Shown piece after piece: positions 15,605 to 20,701 of a DNA stretch of 23,012 nt (position 1 is its first letter; every line of letters starts with the position of its first letter). The notes beneath the pieces were generated by a model that did not search any database, had not been told where the DNA came from, and saw nothing but the letters and a program-made list of their open reading frames with translations. The stretch comes from JAQBFJ01 sp032123435. GTDB lineage: Bacteria > Verrucomicrobiota > Kiritimatiellia > UBA8416 > JAQBFJ01. Where the stretch lies: assembly GCA_032123435.1 (NCBI GenBank), contig JAQBFJ010000067.1, positions 1 through 23,012 of the forward strand. The letters are read 5' to 3'. Made by a program: the position numbers and the translations under genes.

Positions 15605-16060
15605 CGCGGATATTGCAGGAAGATCAGCAGGTAAATCCTTTTACCACCCGCGCCCCCGCGCTGGAGTACCCGAGAACACGGAGAATACAAAAGACCGAGG
15701 TTACATCAAATCCAACATTGCTTCGCAATCCCGGATTTGATGCAACGTTGTCCTCATGGAGTAAACCTCCGAGACAACCTCTTCTCCCTTGTCCCGGCGT
15801 AGCTCGCTATTGCGACCGAAGCCGGATCCCCTCCAACATGCAAAGTATTGATTTAATTGTGAAACACTCGTTTCCGAATTAAATCAACTCTCTTCTTTGT
15901 ATTGCTCTGCCTGCCCTTCGTAGCTTATCAGCGAAGTGGGGTGCCTCTGTGTACTCCGTGGTAAACATCTTTTCTTCTTCATCACTCCGCCACGGGCGAA
16001 CAAGCCGCGTTCTGAATTGGTGCAATATCCGGGGCAGTAATACACAGGTAAAACTGTTGG
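15605..16060. other. Non-coding hairpin-rich intergenic region
   Basis: No credible gene. The gap lies between the purL stop and the stop of the minus-strand lipoprotein gene, so it is a convergent 3' region. It holds successive hairpins: GGTAAA/TTTACC (15630-15645); CATCAAATCC with inner ATTGC (15704-15742); GTTGTC with inner GGAG (15747-15778); CCGGC/GCCGG (15794-15825); TTGATTTAATT with inner GAAAC (15848-15887); and CTTCG/CGAAG (15916-15936). Imperfect 12-nt inverted ends, ACGGAGAATACA (15678-15689) and TGTGTACTCCGT (15948-15959), bracket most of them. Some hairpins may serve as terminators, but none has a clean T-tract. Confidence 0.7.
15678..15959. repeat. Putative 282-bp MITE-like element with short imperfect terminal inverted repeats
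   Basis: The ends ACGGAGAATACA and the reverse complement of TGTGTACTCCGT (ACGGAGTACACA) agree at 10 of 12 positions, and the flanking C/G extends the core CACGGAG to a 7-bp perfect inverted repeat. The interior is a row of hairpins. Two of them, 15704-15742 and 15848-15887, share one architecture: an outer 10-11 bp stem, a 2-3 nt internal loop, a 5-bp inner stem and a 3-4 nt loop. No target-site duplication could be confirmed by eye, and no second copy is in the window. Confidence 0.4.
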
Positions 16061-16402
16061 TCATTCACTAACGGATGTCTTGATCTTTCTTGGCCTGGTA
16101 AACACGACCCTGCGAAAACCTGCTTTTCCAAGCTCCCGGGTGATATCGATCATTAATTGTTCAGACGCGTATTTTTCCAAAGCCACGGTAATCTGACTGG
16201 TTTTACCGGCTCCTACGGATTTGAGCTTTTTTCCCAGCTCTGATAGTCTGACAACGTCACCATGAACAGATATATTATTAAAAGATGACGCGGCCACATG
16301 TACTATGCTGTTTTTTTTGTTCATCTGCGTCGCACAGCCTGTATAAATGAAAGCAACTGACAGAACAAACAGAAGTCTTATAAATGTTGAGGAAAGTTTC
16401 AT
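16061..16402 (-). CDS. Small putative lipoprotein with ExbD-like periplasmic segment
   Basis: The 113-residue product begins with a signal peptide (MKLSSTFIRLLFVLSVAFIYTGC): basic start, hydrophobic core and a loose lipobox with C23 as the lipidation site (Tyr at -3 is not ideal). The rest, from about residue 60, with pattern GKTSQITVALEKYASEQLMIDITRELGKAGFRRVVFTRPRK, resembles the C-terminal domain of ExbD/TolR proteins (strand, helix over the register Q-L-M-I-D-I, then a short strand). The usual ExbD transmembrane helix with its membrane aspartate is absent and no ExbB/TolQ is nearby, so a motor role is not supported. Hypothetical outer- or inner-membrane-anchored protein. It is divergent from larE. 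No clear Shine-Dalgarno site is seen. Confidence 0.7.
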   Translation of the reverse strand: MKLSSTFIRLLFVLSVAFIYTGCATQMNKKNSIVHVAASSFNNISVHGDVVRLSELGKKLKSVGAGKTSQITVALEKYASEQLMIDITRELGKAGFRRVVFTRPRKIKTSVSE

Positions 16403-16453
16403 TTTATTTGTATGTGTTCCTGTAAATTTCGGAAACTGTGCAAAGGAATTGTG

Positions 16454-16483
16454 TTGTTGTCAAACAGATATTCTCTATATAGT
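16454..16483 (+). promoter_or_regulatory. Possible promoter for larE-cutA-apbE
   Basis: TTGTTG (16454-16459), or the overlapping TTGTCA (16457-16462), lies 18 or 15 nt before TATAGT (16478-16483). TAGTAT (16480-16485) would give 17 nt from TTGTCA. A short ATGC/GCAT hairpin follows, then ATG 16532. Match by eye only. Confidence 0.4.
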
Positions 16484-16531
16484 ATTTTCAGGACGGGAAG
16501 GAAATGCTTTTAGCATAATAAAGCCATAAAC

Positions 16532-17365
16532 ATGAAAGAAACTTTGAAAAGACCGGTTCAGATACTGCGTGACGAACTGCAGACGCTGAGCAGTGTTCTG
16601 GTGGCTTTTTCGGGTGGGGTAGACAGTTCCTTTCTTCTGAAGTTCTCATCTGAAGTGCTTGGGGATAAGGTGCTGGCAGTTACGGCGGTCTCTGCCACCT
16701 ATACGGCAGAGGAGCATGAGCGGGCCCGTAGACTCGCGAATGAATGGGGTGTCCGGCATATGTCGATAGAGACGGACGAATTGGCTGATCCTGATTTTGC
16801 AGCTAATCCGAACAACCGCTGTTATTATTGTAAGCGTGAATTATTCAGCAAATTGCGTGAAATTGCCGACAAGGAAGGGCTGGCTTTTGTTGTCGACGCG
16901 ACAAATGCCGATGACAAACTGGATTACAGGCCGGGCAGAAAGGCCGCGCTTGAATTGGGGGTCAGGAGTCCTCTTCTTGATGCAGGTATAACCAAGGAGA
17001 ACATCAGGGAATTGTCAAAAGAGATGGGTTTATCGACATGGAACTTGCCGGCCGCGGCGTGTCTTGCTTCCCGTTTTCCGTATGGCGAGAAGATTACGCT
17101 GGAAAAACTGGCGCGTGCCGAAAAGGCTGAGAAGTTCTTGAAGACATTGATGCCGTGTCAATTGCGGGTCAGGAGTCATGGCAATATCGCGCGGATAGAG
17201 GTACCTGCTGATCGAATAAAGGAGTTGGCAGACAACAAGACGCGCGCGAACATCGCGGAAAAACTGCGTGAACTGGGTTTTACCTATATCACCGTGGATC
17301 TGGAAGGATATAGAATGGGGAGTTTAAATGAAGAGATAGACAGGAGCGATTTGCTCAATGACTGA
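16532..17365 (+). CDS. larE: ATP-dependent sulfur transferase LarE family
   Basis: LarE adenylates and thiolates a pyridinium dicarboxylate precursor of the nickel-pincer cofactor, in some species sacrificing one of its own cysteines. The 277-residue product has the PP-loop SGGVDSS (27-33), the family motif NRCYYCKRELF (95-105, C97 and C100), DATNADD (122-128), a PGRKAALELGVRSPL block, and ACLASRFPYG (176-185) with C177 at the place of the sacrificial cysteine of Lactobacillus plantarum LarE (C176). No larA, larB or larC is visible here, so its partners, or an alternative sulfur-transfer role, must lie elsewhere. The stop codon overlaps the cutA start by 8 nt. Confidence 0.9.
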   Translation: MKETLKRPVQILRDELQTLSSVLVAFSGGVDSSFLLKFSSEVLGDKVLAVTAVSATYTAEEHERARRLANEWGVRHMSIETDELADPDFAANPNNRCYYCKRELFSKLREIADKEGLAFVVDATNADDKLDYRPGRKAALELGVRSPLLDAGITKENIRELSKEMGLSTWNLPAAACLASRFPYGEKITLEKLARAEKAEKFLKTLMPCQLRVRSHGNIARIEVPADRIKELADNKTRANIAEKLRELGFTYITVDLEGYRMGSLNEEIDRSDLLND

Positions 17366-17714
17366 TAAGCCTGAATTCGCGATTGTAAACACTACGGTAA
17401 AGAACAAAAAGGAGGCAGAGCAGATTGCGGGCGAGATAGTCGGGCAGAAACTTGCCGCCTGTGTTCAGTTTTTTCCGATCATGAGCATATACAGGTGGCA
17501 GGGCGCCGTTGAATCAGCTGATGAGTATTTTCTGGTTGCCAAGACAACAAAAGCGCTTGCCGGCAGGCTTGTGGATTTTATTAAAAGTGTTCATTCATAT
17601 GAAGTGCCGGAAATTATTATTACGCCGGTAACAGGCGGGTTCAAGGGATATCTTGATTGGATTGCCGCGGAAACCGAAGGCGGAGCCGGGAAGAAAGGGG
17701 AGTTTTTGACATGA
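17358..17714 (+). CDS. cutA: Divalent-cation tolerance protein CutA
   Basis: A 118-residue protein of the trimeric, PII-like CutA family. Visible motifs: the first strand FAIVNTTV, QKLAACVQFFP (30-40), IYRWQGAVESADEYFLVAKT (44-63) and HSYEVPEII (79-87), the family's most conserved block. In E. coli the protein binds copper and its loss affects cation tolerance; the biochemical role is still unclear. It overlaps larE by 8 nt at the start and the apbE ATG by ATGA at the end. The last codons (GEFLT) lie in a repeat shared with 6427-6460, so the C-terminal tail may have been replaced or extended by that repeat. Confidence 0.94.
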   Translation: MTDKPEFAIVNTTVKNKKEAEQIAGEIVGQKLAACVQFFPIMSIYRWQGAVESADEYFLVAKTTKALAGRLVDFIKSVHSYEVPEIIITPVTGGFKGYLDWIAAETEGGAGKKGEFLT

Positions 17715-17733
17715 TAACAGGATGGGGGAGGAT
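17700..17733. repeat. Second copy of the 34-nt repeat end found at 6427-6460
   Basis: Aligned without gaps to 6427-6460, 29 of 34 positions agree, including the shared GAGTTTTTGAC start and the ACAGGATGGG core. It straddles the cutA stop codon and the first codons of apbE as called here. No inverted right arm is seen nearby, so this is a partial copy. Confidence 0.7.
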
Positions 17734-18823
17734 GATTTGCGGGTGGAAAGTTGTTGATATCGTGAAAAAAATTGCATTCATACTGGTTTCATTTCTGATT
17801 ATAGCCGTGCTTAATGGCGGGTGTAATGCGCGTCTATCGGAGGATGGCTCCGATCTGGAGAAGGAAACATGGCCGGTAATGGGGACATTTGCTTCAGTCA
17901 GCGTTCGCAAAGGACAGACTAATCATTTAGCGGATTATTCAATGATTATAAGGGAATGTTTTCGCGAGGCGGAATCTCTTCTAAGTATATTTGATCCTGA
18001 AAGTGAGGTATCGGAATTAAATATGTGTGCCGGTGGGCCGCCGGTAAAGGTTTCGGAAAATACTTTTTGCGTATTAATGTCGAGCTTGAAATATGCGGGG
18101 ATAACTGACGGCTGTTTTGATTTTACAGTAGCTCCGCTTGTTCGGATGTGGGGCTTTAACGGCGGCACGCCGCCGCGTGAAATGCTTCCGGCTGAGGCGG
18201 TAAGTGAGTTGCTTAATATTGTCGGGTATAGGTACCTGGTGCTTTCGAATGGAAGTGCCAGGCTGGCCCTGCCCGGCGTTAAGGTTGATTTGGGTGGTAT
18301 AGCAAAAGGGCATGCTGTTGATCTTGGCTATGAAAAACTTGTGCTTGCTGGCGCGAAAAATGTGCTGATAAATCTTGGCGGTAATATGCGATGCATGGGT
18401 ACGGCCAGAGAAAAGGGAGCCTGGGTTATCGGCATACGTGATCCCTTCGATCGTGATGAGATAGTGGGTATAATTAATTTGACTAACGGTATGGCCGTTG
18501 CTTCGTCTGGCAATTATGAACGCTTTGTGACAATCGGCAATAAACGATACGCGCATATTATTGATCCGCGCACGGGTTATCCGGTTGAAGGGGTTGCGGG
18601 TGTGACTGTAGTCAGCGCCAGTGCTGTTGAGGCGGATGCTGTGTCGACGGCGTTGTTTGTGGCTGGAGTTTCAGGGGCTCGCTCAATACTGGCACGGCTT
18701 CCGGGTTGTTCGGCGATGATCATAGATGACAGTCAGCCGATGCGGATATGGGTTAGCGAAGGATTTTCGAAACATTTTATTGTCCGAACCGGGCAGGATA
18801 GCAGGATACGTCTTTTGCCGTGA
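17711..18823 (+). CDS. apbE: FAD:protein FMN transferase (ApbE), lipoprotein form
   Basis: Covalently attaches FMN to Thr/Ser of target flavoproteins such as RnfG/NqrC subunits, acting outside the cytoplasm. From ATG 17711 (GGGGAG upstream, ATGA overlap with cutA) it has 370 residues. A hydrophobic segment (19-37) ends at C38 (LNGGC), a loose lipobox, so it is probably membrane-anchored. Family motifs: PVMGTFASVSV (55-65), FDFTVAPLVRMWGF (137-149), VDLGGIAKGHAVD (192-204), NLGGN (221-225), SSGNYERF (265-272), HIIDPRTGYPV (282-292) and VEADAVSTALFV (306-317), with metal-binding Asp and Thr. The first 12 codons come from a repeat sequence; GTG 17762 (VKKIAFILVSF...) would be a cleaner signal-peptide start. 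No rnf or nqr genes are in the window. Confidence 0.93.
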   Translation: MITGWGRMICGWKVVDIVKKIAFILVSFLIIAVLNGGCNARLSEDGSDLEKETWPVMGTFASVSVRKGQTNHLADYSMIIRECFREAESLLSIFDPESEVSELNMCAGGPPVKVSENTFCVLMSSLKYAGITDGCFDFTVAPLVRMWGFNGGTPPREMLPAEAVSELLNIVGYRYLVLSNGSARLALPGVKVDLGGIAKGHAVDLGYEKLVLAGAKNVLINLGGNMRCMGTAREKGAWVIGIRDPFDRDEIVGIINLTNGMAVASSGNYERFVTIGNKRYAHIIDPRTGYPVEGVAGVTVVSASAVEADAVSTALFVAGVSGARSILARLPGCSAMIIDDSQPMRIWVSEGFSKHFIVRTGQDSRIRLLP

Positions 18824-18865
18824 ACGATTTTTTCTGGAATACGGAGATATTTCGAATTAAATTAC

Positions 18866-19405
18866 ATGACAGGTATTGATAAAATGACGGATAGCGGTAA
18901 AACAGAACATACTTCCGGCACTTTGCCATGGACGCGGTCATGTTTTGTGTGCGGACAGGACAACCCATATGGTCTCAGACTTAAGTCGAGGGTTGAAAAC
19001 GATTGTGTTGTGTTGACATATATGCCGCGCGAGCGGGATCTTGGTTGGCGTCAAATTATTCATGGCGGCATAAGCATGACGTTATTGGATGAAGTTATGA
19101 CATGGGCGGCTATTCTGGCTGTTCGAAAAGCATGTGTTGCGGCTGAAATGAGTGTTCGTTTGAAAGCGGCTATAGGTGTTGGCAGTAATCTCAGGGTTGA
19201 AGGGCGTGTGGTTCGTGCGACATCACGGATTGTGTTCACAGAAGGTTCGATTAAGAATGAACAGGGCGAAGAAATGATTGTGGCTGCCGGTAAATACATG
19301 CCCATGTCAGAGGAGCAGATGTCTCTTTGTGCCGATGATTTTGTTATCAGTTCGGATTCAATACATCCTGATTCAATTCTTTCTGATAAAAAAACAATGT
19401 CCTGA
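18866..19405 (+). CDS. PaaI-type hotdog-fold thioesterase family protein
   Basis: The 179-residue protein has the 4HBT/PaaI hotdog pattern: CFVCGQDNPYGLRLKS (26-41), the helix start IIHGGISMTLLDEVMTWAA (64-82) with HGG and D75-E76 at the active-site region, then the two strands MSVRLKAAIGVGSNLRVEGRVV and GSIKNEQGEEMIVAAGKYMPM. Members hydrolyse acyl-CoA or aryl-CoA thioesters; the substrate is not predictable. The N-terminal CxxC-NP-GL motif is common in this subgroup. The start is uncertain: ATG 18866 and ATG 18884 both lack a close Shine-Dalgarno site. It follows apbE by 42 nt and converges with the XRE gene. The last 25 residues are polar and beyond the fold. Confidence 0.85.
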   Translation: MTGIDKMTDSGKTEHTSGTLPWTRSCFVCGQDNPYGLRLKSRVENDCVVLTYMPRERDLGWRQIIHGGISMTLLDEVMTWAAILAVRKACVAAEMSVRLKAAIGVGSNLRVEGRVVRATSRIVFTEGSIKNEQGEEMIVAAGKYMPMSEEQMSLCADDFVISSDSIHPDSILSDKKTMS

Positions 19406-19437
19406 ATTTGATGCGTGGTGTTCGCGCGATATCCGTG

Positions 19438-19713
19438 TCAGCCTGTTTTGTTTTCGCAGAGCCGGCCCTGATGACGACAGGCGGTACAGTTTTTGCAGAA
19501 AAGACATGAACAGGGAATTTCGGTATAGGAACTGATTCGTTTAAAGTTTGCCTGGGAGGGGAATCGTTTACCTTTTTCCCAGCCGCTTATTATGGATAAT
19601 GAAACACCGAGATCTTGAGCTACGTGTTTTAAAGGAAGATTTTTTTCCTTTCTCCATTCATGCAAGGATTGCCCCACGATTGAAGCTGGCTGTTTTAACA
19701 GACGCTTGCTCAT
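19438..19713 (-). CDS. XRE-family helix-turn-helix regulator with cysteine-rich tail
   Basis: A 91-residue protein. Residues 12-61 form a Cro/CI-type HTH: VGQSLHEWRKEKNLPLKHVAQDLGVSLSIISGWEKGKRFPSQANFKRISSY, with VAQDLGVS and SIISGWEKG as the two helices. The C-terminus carries six cysteines within 19 residues, at 68, 70, 73, 76, 79 and 86 (C-x-C-x2-C-x2-C-x2-C-x6-C), which could bind zinc or an iron-sulfur cluster. The ribosome site (GGAAGGA) and a strong promoter lie directly upstream. Likely DNA-binding; a metal- or redox-sensing role is inference. A palindrome at 19808-19838 is a candidate operator. Confidence 0.85.
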   Translation of the reverse strand: MSKRLLKQPASIVGQSLHEWRKEKNLPLKHVAQDLGVSLSIISGWEKGKRFPSQANFKRISSYTEIPCSCLFCKNCTACRHQGRLCENKTG

Positions 19714-19734
19714 AATTGCTTCCTTCCATTCTGA

Positions 19735-19763
19735 ATTTTACTACTCAACGGCAATTTTGGCAA
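19735..19763 (-). promoter_or_regulatory. Sigma70-type promoter for the XRE regulator gene
   Basis: On the minus strand TTGCCA (19763-19758) and TAAAAT (19740-19735) are separated by exactly 17 nt. Transcription would start near 19728, giving a leader of about 15 nt with the GGAAGGA ribosome site before ATG 19713. Confidence 0.6.
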
Positions 19764-19807
19764 GAAAAAACGGTAAAAAACACGATATTTCGGGAAAGAA
19801 AAGAACA

Positions 19808-19847
19808 AGTGTTAGAAACATTGATGTTTTCTAACACTAATGTTTCT
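19808..19847. promoter_or_regulatory. Palindrome with an overlapping alternative arm (operator or terminator)
   Basis: AGTGTTAGAAACAT (19808-19821) pairs with ATGTTTTCTAACACT (19824-19838), 14 bp with one bulged base and a 2-nt loop. A second right arm AATGTTTCT (19839-19847) pairs perfectly with AGAAACATT (19814-19822), so the two hairpins exclude each other. On the minus strand the stem is followed by TTGTTCTTTTCTTT, so it may end transcription of the upstream CBM48 gene. It also sits about 45 nt upstream of the XRE promoter, where an operator could be. Confidence 0.55.
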
Positions 19848-19916
19848 GGTGTCTTCTGCTGGAAGAACGGTAGATATGAAACGGCTGATAAATTCGACAA
19901 ATGCGCTTTGCTTATA

Positions 19917-20195
19917 TTATTCAACAGTAACAACACTGTTTAAACTTCCAAGACCGTTTGGGGACCATTCGGGGCATTGGGGATCAACGCACCATACTTC
20001 GTCAACTATGAATTTATATTCATGCCTGCCTTTGGGAAGCATGAGTGATCCCGTGTATAAACCTTTAGTGTATTTCAGTTTGTCCTTCGCGGGATTCCAG
20101 TCGTTAAAAGTTCCGGCGACGTGAACCTGGCTTCCTGGGTCGGCTTGAATCCGGAAGGAAACGCGTTTCTTTCCAGCTTTGATTGATTTTGCCAT
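19917..20195 (-). CDS. Stand-alone CBM48/AMPK-type glycogen-binding domain protein
   Basis: The 92-residue product is a single early-set beta-sandwich domain as found in isoamylases, branching enzymes and AMPK beta subunits. Visible: VSFRIQADPGSQVHVAGTFNDWNP (12-35) with W33, a central GLYTGSLMLPKGRHEYKFIVDE (45-66) and W68 of VWCVDP, then NSVVTVE as the last strand. The two tryptophans are at usual glycogen-binding positions. No catalytic domain and no signal peptide are present, so it may bind glycogen or a partner enzyme in the cytoplasm. GGAGG lies 4 nt before the ATG. It precedes the XRE gene on the same strand with a 203-nt gap. Confidence 0.9.
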   Translation of the reverse strand: MAKSIKAGKKRVSFRIQADPGSQVHVAGTFNDWNPAKDKLKYTKGLYTGSLMLPKGRHEYKFIVDEVWCVDPQCPEWSPNGLGSLNSVVTVE

Positions 20196-20701
20196 AAGGC
20201 CTCCATTTCATTGCTTTGTTTTTTATTCTTTAAAATAAAAAACGTGAGCAAAAGTTTATTTGTTTTTAATAGCAATGAAAACAAGTTTTTTTTCACACAT
20301 TGTCGAAGATAAGAGACAGATGAATGTTGATTTTCAACGTATGAATTCGGCATTGCACGGATACTTGTGCAGTATCAAGGCAAACCGGAGAAGCTTTACG
20401 GTTTCAAAAGGCATGATGGCGGTGAGCGCTATTATTGAGGACCGTCTGCTGTTGTTTGTATTATTCCTTAATTAAGCCATATAAAACATAGTGCAAATTG
20501 GCATTTTGTTGAGAAGTACCGTAGATTTAGCACATTGCGAGATCGCAGGAGATTACTGATGAAACATTGGGGTTAGCACATAAACCAACTCCTTTTTCTT
20601 GGCATTAAGAAGGAGTTAACTTATAACTGAGGACAAGCGGCGGCAGATTTACACAGAAGGAATCGCGCTTCTTGCGGAGTTGATTTAAGGGAAATTATAG
20701 A
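20196..20701. other. Divergent intergenic region, AT-rich then palindrome-rich
   Basis: This gap separates the minus-strand CBM48 gene from the plus-strand coiled-coil gene. Next to the CBM48 start is a 10-bp perfect inverted repeat, GTTTTTTATT (20218-20227) and AATAAAAAAC (20234-20243). A 71-codon frame (20260-20475) has no ribosome site and no recognisable motif, and I do not call it. TTAGCACAT occurs twice (20527-20535, 20573-20581), and TGCGAGATCGCA (20536-20547) is palindromic. The promoter for the coiled-coil gene follows. No tRNA or known RNA was recognised. Confidence 0.6.
20599..20627 (+). promoter_or_regulatory. Promoter of the coiled-coil gene with overlapping inverted repeat
   Basis: TTGGCA (20599-20604) and TATAAC (20622-20627) are 17 nt apart, a strong sigma70-type match, with transcription expected near 20634. 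An inverted repeat AACTCCT (20587-20593) / AGGAGTT (20611-20617), extended inside by TCTT/AAGA, straddles the -35 box and spacer, where a repressor could block polymerase. Confidence 0.6.

Noticed and set aside
15562..15882. 106-codon frame after purL
   Set aside because: It begins inside purL in another frame and translates the hairpin-rich region; no protein-like features.
20260..20475. 71-codon frame upstream of the coiled-coil gene
   Set aside because: No ribosome site at 20260 or 20275, no recognisable motif, and it lies in an AT-rich regulatory gap.
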